Part shown: piece by piece, positions 13,349 through 27,261 of the stretch
Layout of the letters: each line of letters begins with the position of its first letter
Numbering within the stretch: the first letter of the stretch is position 1
NCBI RefSeq assembly: GCF_019925205.1
Contig: NC_083563.1
Location: 1,674,001 to 1,738,000, forward strand
DNA from: Metopolophium dirhodum
Lineage: Eukaryota; Arthropoda; Insecta; Hemiptera; Aphididae
Direction: 5' to 3'
DNA: 64,000 bases
Program-made: the position numbers and the translations under genes
Notes under the pieces: generated by a model
Told to the model about the DNA's origin: nothing
Seen by the model: only the letters and a program-made list of their open reading frames with translations
The model's database searches: none

Positions 13349-14360
13349 CTGCAACACCACTGAAACAATAACCACCTACTCAGCAACTAAATTATGAGAA
13401 CTTACAAACTATAAACTGCAAATTAATGAACAGTGTCTTTATATATACCTAAATATATAGTATATATTTAAATGATAAATTATTGTAAGTGTGCTAAAAT
13501 TGACTAAAGTTTAATCGCGTATCATGTGATTTCGTCTCGCTCGGTAGATAATTCCGTGTGACAACCGAATAAGTATGTACGTAAACTCAAATAAGCAGTG
13601 CCGTAAAAACAGCGGTTCACCACACCAGTGCCGAATGCACTAAGTCGATTTAAGACACTGATAATATTTTTTACTACCCTACATTTATAGTATCTTACAT
13701 AAAAATGAAAAAAAAAGAAAAACTGTTGTGCAACTATTAGAGGCCCGCGGCTTAAATTTGCGCCGCTGCCCATTCAATTAGACTTAGAAACGCATTAATG
13801 TACTTCAAGCCGCGGTAGGTTAGCTGCAAATATATAAGTCGGTATTATACTAAAACAAACGCCCACGACACAATCACGAAATATCAAAATATTTCTTATC
13901 CATAAAACAAACAATGCGTGTAGTTTTTATCAATACTGACGTATCCTATTATATTGTTCGAGCGATATTAATGTGCAATCAATTTAAATTAACGATACGG
14001 ACAGAAAACTACAAACTACCAGATAGTCAGAGCGTTGGCCGAAATTCAATTATTATTTTATATTAAAGAATTGATTTTCACGCAATAGCACAATAATATA
14101 TAGTTTGTAGCAATTATTTGTTATGGCAAGTAAGTTTTTTTTTATGGTTCCCAAACAGCAATAAATAATAACAACAACGTTCGCCAACTGCGTCATTGAT
14201 TTTTTTAATATTATTTTAGGCTATAATGTTATTATTTTATTTATATAATACGGTGTAGGTAGGTAGGTGTACGTGTCACCGCGGCCGCGTTTATTGTATT
14301 ATTATTGTGCGTATCCGACAACAATGGACGCACGAAAAGTACAACAATATGATACGACAG

Positions 14361-14740
14361 TAATATTATCTCAATAGACTCCGTTCTGGTCACACCAGAA
14401 TGACTCACGGCTTCCTGATGGCAAGAGAGGAAGCTCCCATATGTCAAACCTGCGGAACCTTGTTAACCGTCAAACATATAATATCAGACTGTTTAATGTT
14501 CAACCAAGAGCGGACATCACATCAGATATCCAACAACCTAGACTCTTCACTCGGACCCAATCATGAAAAAAACATTGATTTAATAAAGTTTATAAAACAA
14601 ACCAAATTGTTCAATCTTATATAAAAAAAAAAAAATGTTATTATTTTGTATTTAATTAATGTTTATTTGTAAACTAATGGCCTTGGCTGTCGATGTTAAT
14701 TTTTTTTGAGATCAATAAAAAAAAAAAAAAATAATATTAT
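14361..14740 (+). mobile_element. 5'-truncated non-LTR retrotransposon (LINE) with poly-A tail
   Basis: The insert (about 14370-14731) holds the last codons of a LINE reverse-transcriptase polyprotein, a short 3' UTR and a 15-A tail. It is flanked by TAATATTAT on both sides (14361-14369 and 14732-14740), which fits a target-site duplication. The duplication is made of AT-rich sequence, so chance cannot be excluded. 5' truncation together with a poly-A tail is the usual product of target-primed reverse transcription. Confidence 0.75.
14370..14624 (+). pseudogene. LINE polyprotein C-terminus (RNase H tail and Cys/His knuckle)
   Basis: The frame is open from the first base of the insert to a TAA at 14622-14624 and gives about 84 residues. 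It contains LRSGHTRMTHGFLM, the segment that ends the RNase H-like region in Jockey/I/R1-type LINEs. A C-x2-C-x7-H-x4-C knuckle follows (ICQTCG...VKHIISDC). Endonuclease, reverse transcriptase and most of RNase H are missing because of 5' truncation, so the copy cannot move by itself. The exact clade is not decided by this short tail. Confidence 0.8.
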
Positions 14741-14754
14741 AATATTATTTGTTT

Positions 14755-15300
14755 TGCTGCTCGAGCGCGGACGCATTATCGTAAATATCGTAGCGATAAT
14801 CGTCGTTTAAATTAAGATTATAACGTTACAATTACACTGTCGCCATTGCAATATGTCTAATTGTTTTTTGATCCCGGGCAGAGAGGGTTTCCCACTTTGC
14901 CGGCATTTTCCGTGTATAATACCATGGCAATAATACAGTAGTTGTTGTCGTTTTGAAATGTGAGCGCTGCAGGACCTCTATATGTGCTGGAGATTAAACG
15001 AACGCCGGGAAATGCATTAAACTAAGCAAAAATTGTTGTTCCAACAAATAGAAGTGACTGCGGCAATACATTTAATGACCGGCGGCGGCGGCGGCGGCGG
15101 TGGAAGATTCACGTGATGCTTTTCGCAATCTTTTCCCCTCCTTTAATGGATATACATGTCTTAAAACTATATGGGGTATTAACCTACAATGCGATGTCGG
15201 CATTTTATTGGTATCCAGTTTTAACGATGCTGCTCGTGTCGATTTCTCGGACGAAAGTACATAGATGAAGATCGACAATCGCGAAAAACGCTGCGGTCCG
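14755..15300. other. GC-richer non-coding block with a CGG run
   Basis: This stretch has clearly more CpG and GC than its surroundings (for example CTCGAGCGCGGACGC and ATCCCGGGCAGAG) and carries a CGG array at 15080-15100. I found no splice-bounded frame in it. It could be a promoter or 5' UTR of an unseen gene, or a regulatory island. Confidence 0.3.
15080..15100. repeat. (CGG)7 trinucleotide run
   Basis: Seven consecutive CGG units inside the GC-richer block. Confidence 0.9.
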
Positions 15301-17500
15301 TTTTGTTTTCAAAACTAAATGCTCCTCTCGAGTCGTCCGAATCATTCAAATGTAATCATATTACTATACGATTCGTATACTATAATCTTTTTTTTTCCAT
15401 ACCGTGCAGTCGTTCGTTAATTTTTTTTTGTTATTTGTTTATTTTATATTTTTGTCATAAATATATGGGTAATCTTGATAAATGGTATTAAAAAAAAAGG
15501 TCACTCTACTGTATAGTAGATTTTGGGTGTAACTCGTCAATGAGTAGGTCACTGTGATGGGTCACGGTTACACTTAAATTCAATGATGATTCATTTCATA
15601 CGAAAATCGTTTTCAAGCGTAGACTTCGCCGTTTCAGCCACTATACCTATACTTCTATATACGAATATTTTATAATTTATTTATAGTACCTACCGCTATT
15701 AGTATTACTGTAAAATTATTAATTAGTAATAAGTAGTATATTAGCGATATTAATTATACGGTAGGTAATAGGTATATTGAACTAGTTTTTGAAAAAAAAC
15801 ATCGAACCTAATATTATATTATTTATTTTTATTGTTATATTAACTTATAAGTTATAACTGAGTTAGAAGTTATAAATTAGTACCTACCACATATTATCGT
15901 AAAATCATGTTAATAGTTTCGTTGTAAAAATACTAAATAGCTTAAAATTAGACTAAATATTTCGAAAATTATATAAATAGGTACCTATACTACCTACGTT
16001 TATATTATGAGTAGGTATTTACGTCTTACGTAATAAAAAAAATGTCAATTCCTAACGATTAATATTGAATTAATTTATTGAACTACATCAAAATAACTAT
16101 TTTCCAAATTTATCATCATATGCCTATTAAAACAAATGGTGCGTAGTAATTTTAAATGTATATAACAAAACTCACGATGAACCTTGAATTACATTTTAAA
16201 GACTTAAACGAATTTCGTAAAAATTTGAACTTAAAACGCTTAAAATATAAGCCCATATATTTTTAAATTGGTACATAACAACTTATAAAACTCATACATT
16301 TTTGACTGAGAAATAGCATTTTTTTTATCAAAATGTATTGTATAAAAATATAAAACAATATTAAAATTATAAATTTTTTAGTTGACATAAAATTACAAAA
16401 TAAATTTTGTCAACAACTCGAATAGCAGAAATATTTTTTGATTATTTTATGAATTTTATATACTTGACCGTTTGAATCAATATATATATGTATATTATAT
16501 GTATTGCGGAAATTATTAGTTAAGTATTGGTTTTTTGAAATGATTCAATTGCTAGAGATGGGTTAAGATGAAATTGAAGAACTTTTTACCATCTGAACAA
16601 TGGTTATGCATAAAAAAAACACATCATTATAAAACCAATACATCTCTTGTGCCAGTTTAAATCTAAAATAATAATAAAAGCATCGCCATAAAATGATAGC
16701 ATTCTGCCGTCTTATATATTATATTTTCTTGAATATTTCTTAAAATAACAACATTTTTGTTATTTTTCAACTTGAAAGTTTGACGATTTTATGGAGAAAT
16801 GACCTAAGTTCTTCATATATTCTCTGTTTCTATATAGCAGACGAGCGTCGAGTTGTGTTTTATAATATATTTGGACTTTTCTATAAATCTGATCTCAAAA
16901 AAAAAAAATCGCGTCACAGAATATTGTCGACTCTAAAATGGTAAATAACGAATTAATTTTGTCCTTACTCACATATAATATGTATATTGTGTATAGGTAT
17001 GTATTTTTTTATTATTCGTTTTCCTATTAGAAATATTATGGTGATTATTCATGGATTATACATCAACCGAAACAACAACCTGCGGTCTATTTTCTGTTAT
17101 CAATAAATTAGGTCCTGTAAGTGAAGTTATTGAAATGCATCCACCTATATAATATCTGCCCCGAATATTATACTTTTTCAAAAAGTTTATTTCCGAGAAG
17201 AAAGAGCGTTGCAGAGTATAGCTTTCACATTTTGTTCGGAATCCATCAATATATTGTTATTTATTTATTTAAACATAAATAACGATATTGCGTTCGAGTT
17301 TTCTCGAAATAATTTATTCCAAGTTTTTGTAATATACTTACTTGTATTTCGCATACATTAGTAAACAAAATTCTATGAACTCGACAAAATAATAATAAAT
17401 AGTAATAATAATAATCAATCCACCGCCCGAATTATAAGATGTACAGTTCGTCCATATAATAATATACTCGCTATAATATATATTGTTGTTGGTGTTGCAG
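15301..17500. other. AT-rich non-coding stretch
   Basis: No gene is recognised. A decayed reverse copy of the TCTGAGCGGAGCGA repeat end lies at about 16609-16670 (ACACATCATTATAAAACC...). Confidence 0.4.
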
Positions 17501-17645
17501 TGTTTTACGAGGCCCGGGACAATTCTCAGACAATATAAGCCCTATCGCAGTGTGTGGAGAACACTGCCAATTGAAAAGCTATAATGGTATTTGTCGGATC
17601 AAATCTAGCAAATACAGGACAATAGCAATGCACACTGAAGATTGA
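17501..17645 (+). CDS. Candidate 3'-terminal coding exon, unknown product
   Basis: A T-rich tract and acceptor (GTTGTTGGTGTTGCAG) are followed by a GC-richer block that is open for 47 codons in phase 1 and ends with TGA at 17643-17645. The peptide contains GPGQFSDNISPIAVCGEHCQ and a third Cys (NGIC). A second frame is also open for 27 codons, which weakens the case. No upstream exon or poly-A signal could be tied to it, and I do not recognise the sequence. Confidence 0.3.
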
Positions 17646-20600
17646 ACGCTTTTATGATAGTCGCCGCCGTTGGGATGATCGTAATAATATTATAGTAATT
17701 CTATGCGCGCACTGGAGTATTCCGATATGAAACGTATCGTCGTCTCGAACCGAAGGCGTTCAAATGTACCGCCGCCGCCGAATAAATCGATGACTATAAT
17801 AATTGTATTATAATATCGGTTAATATACCTACCGCCACTGATAGAGGCATGATTAATTATAATATTGAAATTTTAACGACAAACCGTAAAACGCTATCTC
17901 ACTGCTTTCTCCGTTATTATTATTTTATGGACACCTATAACGTCCAATCGTTAGACAACTTACAACACGTCTACTATAGTATTAATTGATCATTATTATT
18001 ATAATTGTTGATAATATAATCACGAATAAAAAGAAAAACGTTTGCTCCTTAATAATTGTCCGTGTCTGCGTGTCTCTATACTTATTGTGGTTATTTATTT
18101 TGTTACATGTTACTTACTAGTTTACTACACATAATGCGATATTTTAACTAACCCCCCCCCCCCCCTCCATACACACCCACAAAGTATTCATATATAGACA
18201 GATAATATGTGTTTCCAAAGTTATCAATGCCATCGTTGCTATTATAAAAACATTATTTTACGATATATGTTTTGTACTAGACTTGTACTATAGTTGTCTA
18301 TAATAGTAAATCTTTACTATTATTTCGTACATTTACGTTGTACCTATTTCATGCATCAGACAGTATTTCTAATATATATATTTTAGGTTCTGAGCGGAGC
18401 GATAGGTACATGTATTTATTTTGTTTGTTGTATGACATTTTAACTGGTAATAATACGTGAATTCAAGCACTTTGAGATTATAATTGGTTGGACAATAAAT
18501 AATAATATGCTTAATATGTAACATAAAAGTACTGACCTATATTGTTGTCGGTTGTATTTCATTTTGAACTCATAAATCCCACTAATGAAAACCGAAAATA
18601 ATTATTGGCGCGTCACCGAGTTATGATTTCTCTTACTTATTTTTTGATATTTCTACGTAAAAAAAAAGCTTATACGTTGGTTTTGTTGAAATTATAGTCT
18701 CGTGTTTAAGGGTCAAACGAATTGTCACCATTTGAATTGATGTTTACCGTAGAGGAAGAAATTAGTTTTCCACTTAATCGCCGATTATGTGTTTCAATAT
18801 GGTGTCTATTATACTGCGTACCGTTGAGACCATTCGTTGCGATTTTCGTCGCTGGTTGGTTATTACGTGTATGTATTAACTATAGATGGTATTGTTCATT
18901 TCATGAAAATAATATATTGTCTGAAGTTTATCGATGCGATGAGTCTTCCGGAGCTACACGTCTCGTTGATATTTTCTCTCATAATATAATTTTATTCAAG
19001 TGAAAAATAACCCTCGGCATCATGGCCTCTGGGAGTTCATTGTTTTTACAAAATATTTCACAGGTGAAAGACATTTTTTTTAAAAATATATAATAAGAAT
19101 AATACAATAAAAGATTAAATCTAAAAATATGAAAATATGAAAATAGTATAAATAGTAGTGACAAATTTATATAGGTTTACAATATATTAATTCATCCAAT
19201 CCGGTTTGCCGGAGGAAGGATAATGATATGCAAGGTATTGGAAGTTCTGGTCGTAGGCTGCTGAATATGTCCTCAGGTAATTGGTTTAGGTTCATAATAT
19301 TATTGTATTGTTATTTGCATCACATACTTAGATAGTTGTATATCATTTAATTAAATTGTATTATTTATAGATAGGTAGATATTTTTACGCATCTTTTACA
19401 ATAAACTTTATATTTTTACGTATACAATTTAACATTATCGAATTTGAATTTAATTGATAATAATAATTTATTTTGACTTAATAACTGACTCGGTCTGCGC
19501 TTATTATACATTTTATTTTATTTTTCAATCACACTGCTAATATTTATTATTTAATTCCATTAAGTAGTATTATATAAGAGTAAAAATACCATAAAAAAGA
19601 GGTTTCATTTTAAAGAGAAATACATTTGGTGACTGGTGTTTTGTAACTTACACTATTGTAATAATAGTTTTCCTTAACCCTTGACAGTTACCTACTTTAT
19701 TGTTTTTAAATTGTATTTGGTTTAATAATTCTTTTGGGTCAGTAACATTAAATACATTTAATTTTGAGGTTTATTTTCACTCTCGAATATTATATTCTTT
19801 AAGTAAAATACTATAATATTTTGCCAATTATGTTAAAAGTTACTGTTGTACAAAAAAATTAAGTAATTTACCAATCAACAGTTTAAACTAAACTCAATTT
19901 ATTAAGTTATTAATTATTTATACACTTTATTTAGTTTTCATTTATTCTCAATTTCGCATAAAAATAAACAAAATAAACTTGTGTCCACATATTATTATGA
20001 CGTGAATCATGTCTTATGTAATGCCGCTATAACTGTACAATGTTTATCATCCTGTAATAGTATATAATCGTAGGTACTAAAAAAATAAAGTATCTGAGCT
20101 TACACTACAGAAAATATTTATGTAAACAACCACTGAACAAACCTAAACATTTTTTTGTTTTTAATCAATAAAACAATTTATACATTTTTTAAATAAGCGA
20201 ATACAGTTTATAATAAATATGGGTCAAACTGTATAATCGAGTTAACTTTGTTATCAAGCAGCACTAGATTAAAAACATTAATAATATATATTAATGGCGG
20301 CGGGAATAACAGGTAAAAGAGGAGAAGTGTATTATTTTACCTCGGGCAAGCCGCGAGCGTGTTTTATATTGAAGACAAAGAGGTGCAATAGAAATTTCGC
20401 GTTTTCAAATTTCTATACAATTATGTTGACTCTGAACGGGTCCAGAGACTGTTTTACAAAATATGTTATAATATGTACTCACAACAAACATGAAATTAAA
20501 ATTAATGAACAGTATAATAATAATAATATGACAGTGTACACGCATGTCGCGTACGTACTACGTAGGTTTGTCTTTGAACGCACTAGATGTGTTACTCAGA

Positions 20601-21215
20601 CTTCACAACTTCAGACTAAATTTTTACAAAAAATGTAAGAACTCCACGTATAACTAACATTGTAGCAATCTATAATCATAAAATTCTACGAGAACACTAT
20701 ATGACCAACCGCAACGAGAATATCTAGTTTTATGTCCAAACAAGACGTTTTTTGTGCTATTGTTAATCTTGTAAATGTTTGTCTTTTAACATGTAAGTGT
20801 ACAGGGTGTTTCACAGTGAATGTTCCTGCCATCCAGTATATATCTAGGTACAAAAAACTTTAAAATTGATATAATAATTGTATTATTTGAATATTCATCA
20901 AATATGAGTTACCCATGTAAAATCGTTTTCATAAATGATTAGTTTATAAATTGGCAATTTATAATTCAACAGGAAATAAAACATTCAATTTTTTTTTTTT
21001 AGTTCGAGTTGAGTTCAACTAAAGCAAACGATATTAATTAATAATTACCTATTAAAACATTTATTGACAACCGATGTGATAATATTCTGTATAATTCTGT
21101 ATATTTAGAATAAAATGTAATCACTACCACGAGCTCTGATGAAGTAATACATAAAAAGAATGACAAATAATTTTATTGTAACATGTTCTTATGAATTTAA
21201 AATCAAAAACTAAAA
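17646..21215. other. AT-rich non-coding stretch
   Basis: It holds a C-run (18152-18165) and a plus-oriented end of the TCTGAGCGGAGCGA repeat family (18388-18403). Frames of 93 codons (18722) and 114 codons (20294) show no family features. At 20,800-20,830 ACAGGGTGTTTCAC may be one end of a further repeat. Confidence 0.4.
18388..18403 (+). repeat. End of the TCTGAGCGGAGCGA dispersed repeat
   Basis: GGTTCTGAGCGGAGCGAT preceded by TTTTA matches the termini seen at 27262, 37397 (reverse) and 44871. Confidence 0.55.
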
Positions 21216-21700
21216 GTGAGTGATTCTTTTTACTGTAAACACTTATTATCTTCAAAAGTTTTTGTAACAATTTTCTTTTACATAATTCGGAGTCTTAACA
21301 ACACAACATCGTATTTTTAACATTTCTATCGTTGTCATTTTTTTTTCTTAAACTTTTTTAAATGATAATAATACATTTTTTTATTTCATATTCTGAAGCA
21401 GAATATTCTTCAGAGTATTTCGATGTATAAATATAAAATTTAGAACTAGAAGCCTGTAGGTAGTTAAATACTTTAAATACTTACAGGATATAACTAATGA
21501 ACTAAATTCGATTTTCATAAATATTCTGCTCGGAATATGAAGTAAAAAAGTTATGTTTACATTAAAAAAACTACAAAAGTTAAAAAAAAATAATAAAAAA
21601 TATAATTTTTTTCAAATACGTTGTTTTGTAATAAACTCATAGCATGTATAACAATATATTAAAATTCGTTAAACTTAAAAGTAATCGAAATAAAGAGTTT
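21216..21700. mobile_element. Foldback element (same family as 39,176-40,175)
   Basis: Two long arms face each other. TTCATATTCTGAAGCAGAAT near 21389 pairs with AATATTCTGCTCGGAATATG near 21520. Outside these, ACAACACAACATCG pairs with CGTTGTTTTGT. The left end GAGTGATTC followed by an ACACTTATTATCTTCAAAAG stretch matches the right end of the foldback at 39,176-40,175. The right border is blurred. There is no coding region. Confidence 0.55.
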
Positions 21701-24700
21701 CTTCGTTGAAAAACAATTGCCTTGTGCAGACTAAAAATACGAATTATGTAAAACTCTTCCGATTGGATACGACAAGACTTCATGATATTAACATTCTTCC
21801 ATTGTAGTGAACCATTGTATCATTACAATAAAAAATGTGGAAAATAATTTTTAATTATATATTTAATAGTTTTAGTTTTTTCAATAATGTATAAGTACCT
21901 ACATTTTTAAGTAGTACAAGATAATGGGAACTAAAAGTTTAACTTTATGCAGTAGTCGCTAAATTAAGTTTTTATGGAGATGTAACTAATTTAAGGTTTT
22001 GAGCAGAGCTAAGACAATGAACAGTTATGTGTTGTTATATTCTGTAAACCCTTTTATCATAGTATTGTTGCCAGGTATTCGCGTCATACTTTACAAATTA
22101 GAGTAAAATTATTATTTTATGGGCGTGTATCAATTTAAATGGGTATATAGTCTATTCATAAAAATACAATTAAAAACATTTAATTTATATGTTTAAAAGT
22201 ACCTACCTATTAGTCAAATGAGTGAACATGATCCGTAATTCGTTACACATCGTGTATAATCACGGCTTTGGATGAGCGATGAACCACATTACTAGTTATC
22301 GTTAGTGTAATAATTACTGTTTTCTTTTATATCATATAAAACTTAAAAACAATAATTAGAATATTCCAAAAATAGTTTTTTTTTTTATTTGTTGGATTAT
22401 TTTTAATTTTATAGCAAACAAATTGAAAACCTTCCGATTGATTTTTGTTTTTACTCATCTATTCATTTTTTTTATCTACGAAATTCTCGGTTTTTCGACA
22501 TTCTTACAATTTTCATTAAAACTTTTATGAGTTTTTCGATATTTCTTACAAGTATAGGTACCATCTGTGTTAAACTATCATTAAATCAATAAAAATAGCT
22601 CGCGAAACTTAAGTATTTCTGCAGTTTTCTATTCTTAAAAAATGTATACGGAAATTAATAATACTTCATTTTAAATATTCAACACGTTTTTAATTTACTT
22701 ATTCGATAGATCCCTTTTTTTTCTCTATAAAAATAATATGAGTTTATATGTGATAAAACACGTCGGTTGAATACACATAATTCATGGTTAAACGGTCCAT
22801 TTAACAGTGGCCAACTCGCGGCGAATGTCTGCTTTTTATTATATTTTACAATTATTATTAAATAACTGCAATATTTTATATTGTAAGTCATCATTATTTG
22901 TTATTTTCTTTGAGTATAATTTATTGTATCGTTATTTGTAAATTATTCAGGTAATATTATAAAATGTATTAATAATTTAGTCTACAAAAAAAAAAAAAAA
23001 CGCGTTTTTTTCGTTTGTTTTATATACAGAGCAGTGTCAAACGTCCAACCGTCTATTCAAAAGGTACATAATATTGTCGTAAGTACACGAATTAACAGGC
23101 CTATATAGGACGTAGAATTCATATTCTTTATGAAGGCAGAGACATTTTTATTTTATTGATCCGTACATACGTACACCTACTTAAATACTACGCTAATATG
23201 CTAAGGCGTATTATCTTGAGCAAGTCTCGTGAGAGGATATCTACTCCCGTAGAACAATATCGGCTCTGTAAATCCTTAGAATATTGTTTTAATTACGATA
23301 GTATAATACCAAGATCCAAAATATTATCTTATATTATAATGTTTACTTTATATAGACGACTAGGTGCCATATTGTTTCCATTCTGATGTGTTACAGACGA
23401 ATCAACAACAGATCGTTTGGCCTTTGGCTGTACCCATGTGTTGAATTTGAATTCAATGATTACCTGCATTGCATAAGAATAACGATTCTGAGCAATACGG
23501 TCTGTCGGCCCATGCTTTTGAATATATTTATCATATTTTAATATTGCTATTATAGTAATGTATTTTACAATTAGTTAAACGGTAGTATCAGAACGGTAGG
23601 TTGAATTAATATTTTCCAATAACATTGTATTTAATAATGGACTGTATACAATATAATTAGGTATATGCAATATAGGTAGGTCGTACGTTAAAAGTATCAA
23701 GTATAGTTACTCAAGAATAAGATTTTTAAATTACAACGATATAACTAAAATTGTTATTCTTCATTTGATCATATAATTTCATATCAATTCTAATCTTAAA
23801 TGTCTATTAAAAAATTGTATTGGTATTTTTTATATTTTTAAATAGCTATAGTAAAATCTTAGGAGGAACCTATTTTTTGAATACATTTTTTTAATGAATT
23901 CACAATATTTATACATTTATGAACAACAAGTAACTTTGATATGACTATTGCCTAAAATAAATTATACATATCAAGAATTTACGTGTACAGATAATCAACC
24001 AGCAGTGCCATCCGACTGGTAGAATCTTATATTTAATTTTCAGAATTTGACCAAGCAAACAATTTTTTATCGATATTTATAGAAAAAAAATACTAAAAAA
24101 TATAAAAACCATCAAATGTCTGTATAGGTATAGTTTAAAATATTTTGAGAATATTATAATGTTTATAAAACGCTAGTTATAAACATTAGATTAACATTTC
24201 AAATATCTGTGGTTATTCGTTTTTGAGTTGCACCAAAAAAACAAAATCGATTTTAAGTGTGAACATTTTTTTTTGTTTATCCCGATTATTTTGAAAAATA
24301 CTAGGAAATTTCTATTGACCTTAGGAGTACAAAGTAGATCCAATCTTATACCAGAAACCGCCCCCAAAGTTGAGAATTGAAGCATTTTTTCTACTATTAA
24401 TCGTGTACACATGAAAAACAGACATCATTGTAAATAAATAAATTGGATATAATAGATTAGATAAATCAAAGAACATAAACGAAAGAGAAAAATAGAAATT
24501 GATTAAATATTAGTACCTTAGTGTAGTACTTATACATTTTGAGCGTAGGTAGTAAAAATACTTTATTTTTGTACAAAGGAAAAAATACAATTACGAGAAT
24601 TTGGAAACGAAATCGAAAATATAATTTAGAAATAAATCTCTCGTCCCTGGGCATATAAATTAATAAAATATTCATACAAGAAAAATAAATAAATAATATG

Positions 24701-27261
24701 ACTGAAAGTGCTGAAAATGTAATTTCACTGTTGATTTTTTTTTATATAAACATTTCATATCTTTTGAAATCAGGGAGATGAAAATCACACAGTACTTACG
24801 AGTACCTAAGTAAAACAGACATTTTTTTTTCACATTTTGATAATTTAATGTATTAAATGTATTGGTATTCAAATGGGTAATATTTGAATATCGTTAAGCT
24901 ATGAGTGCTATACGGTTAACATTTCATGATAAAGTATAGGAGTTATATATAGGTGTTATGACGTAATGAGAGCTATGATTATTGGAAAATTGAATTAAAT
25001 TGTTAATGTTTTACAGTTTAAAAAAATGCCCGAGTAATAAGTACCTATAGACTCTAATAAGTACTGGATTAAATATATAGTAGTACTGATTTTATGAAAA
25101 AAAGTTTGTTTCGCTACAGGACTTTACTAAAATTATTTGAAAAAAATTCCATGTGCTTTAAAATTATTTGGTTCTTAATAAGGTATAAAAATTTCAAAAA
25201 TCAGAATTGTAATAAATGTCTTATTATTAAAGGATAAAATGGTGGTGAGAATTCTTGGTGAACCATCCTGTATTCTTTTTAGATGGGAACTCGTTTATAT
25301 GTCAGCGTGCACCTGTTTTTATTTAAATAACAAAATTTCCATCTAATTACATTGTTGGACGAAAAAAAATTCATAAATAATTGAATTTTTAGTTGTTTAT
25401 TACGGGATAAAGCTTTGTCTTACAATTTTAAATGTAGACGATATGAACAGTTGTGTAGGTACATGATAATATAGAATATTCATTATTAATGTTATATAAT
25501 GGATAAAAATTGACGAAAATTAACTTCTGAAAATTGAATTAGTTTTATTCCCATTTTATATTGATATTATATTTGAAGATATTTCAATAATGACAAAATT
25601 ATGTTCACTCTATAAACTTTAAAATATTGACCGTATACGGAATTTGTTTGTATATGCATCATATCGATTTGTTTTCGTTGAACAAATTTGTATTTCTCGT
25701 ATAAATTTGATGTGTCACTAAAGTGTTGCTGGAATATTGGAGTCGTTTAAGAAGTTTTGAACAATTTAGACATCGCTAATGAATTTGTACAAAAATATTG
25801 AATCCTGAAAGTTTTTTTTGTATTTTATTGTAATTATTTGTATAAAACATAAAATGTTATTAGAAAATGTATGTTTAGTGCACGTTAACTTTGAAAACGA
25901 TATTTCAAAGATAAGTTAGAAGATGACATATTAACCGAACTGTCAACTGACTCTAAATCATGATATTTCGAGTAATACTATAATCATTGTACCAAATAAA
26001 TGAGGCATGTTCAAGACGAGATTGAACTAAAAGGATAAATACACTACTTCTAGGACGTCTGTGCAGAATAACTCTTGGCAATATCGTTTAAAAAAAATTT
26101 AACTCGACAAAGCTTTATTTTTTATACTCCGTATATGTGTGCTTGAAAAGATTTTGTTTTGTCTCACTGCACAGTAGACGAAGGTCTTTTACGATGTCAA
26201 GTCGAATTCTGAATGGTACTACTTATTACAATTTATTTCGTAGTTATTTATTATAGAATTTTGTTCTATCTTTATGATATTTGATAATTAATTTGAACAA
26301 TAATGAATAATTACATGTTGTTGCGTGCATTTAAGGAGGTAGCAACTATTAATTAATATAAACTACTAAGGAAAGTACCTGCTACCCCTAAGTAGAGCAA
26401 CTAGACTCGATTTTCAATTGATAAATACGGCTGTAAGAAACTTTTGGGGCATTTTACAACTAAAAATGTTCACGGAAAATAGAATATCTTTGATATACCA
26501 ATAAATTCCTCACTTCGCATAGAGGTGTACAAATTTTAGATTGTTACTTACCAATTATTGATGGATAAGAAATAAATAAATAAGATTTAAAAATAAAACC
26601 ATTAAAAATATGTTAAAAATATGTTTAAATAAATTATAATATGTAAAAAAGAATCGTCATACTACCTACGATATTACGATATTATTCTGTGCGAAAATTA
26701 TTGATATGTTTAATACTGGTTTAATATTAATTGAAGACTAAATTTTAATTTACTTGATTATTGATTATAAAGTGCCTGGTATAATTACCTACTTATATAC
26801 CTATATTTCTTATGAACCCAAATTTATCAAATGTATTACTTCATACTTTAACAATTAATTTATTATGACTACTTAAGGTGATGTACAGCACACCATTTAC
26901 AAGTTTATTAATTAGTTTCAGATTTCTGTTAGAATCATAACTCATGCGAAATCCAAAATTACAAAGTAAAACTTTGTACAAGGTATGAATATTTAAACAA
27001 CAACTATACATCTATTTTATATGGTACCTACTAGTAGATTTAAATTTAAATTGTTAATAAATAATAACAATACTTTTATAGTCTTTATCATGAAGAACAG
27101 TTTCAGAATATAAAGTAAGCATTTCATGTTTATTTGTACATAGAAGTTATTAGTTAATTATTATTAATTTAGGCCCCAGTAATTCATGCATTAAAAACTA
27201 TCAAAATATGCACTTTAAATCACTAATATATGATATAAATAATAAAAATATGCATCTAATT
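21701..27261. other. AT-rich non-coding stretch
   Basis: No supported gene is seen. GGTGAACCATCCTGTAT near 25258 looks like the end of another inverted-repeat element but its partner was not found. A decayed repeat end (GAGCAGAGCTAAG) lies at about 21992-22011. Confidence 0.4.

Noticed and set aside
13522..13773. hAT-type element between CAGTGCCGTAAA (13594) and TTTGCGCCGCTG (13757)
   Set aside because: The ends are only roughly inverted and no 8-bp duplication flanks them; the 83-codon frame there is not gene-like.
19228..19276. Possible first coding exon (MQGIGSSGRRLLNMSS then a GTAATT donor)
   Set aside because: Only 16 codons, no promoter signals and no downstream acceptor that continues the frame convincingly.
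20294..20638. 114-codon plus-strand frame beginning MAAGITGKRGEV
   Set aside because: The later part is Asn-rich and compositionally random; no family or splice context recognised.
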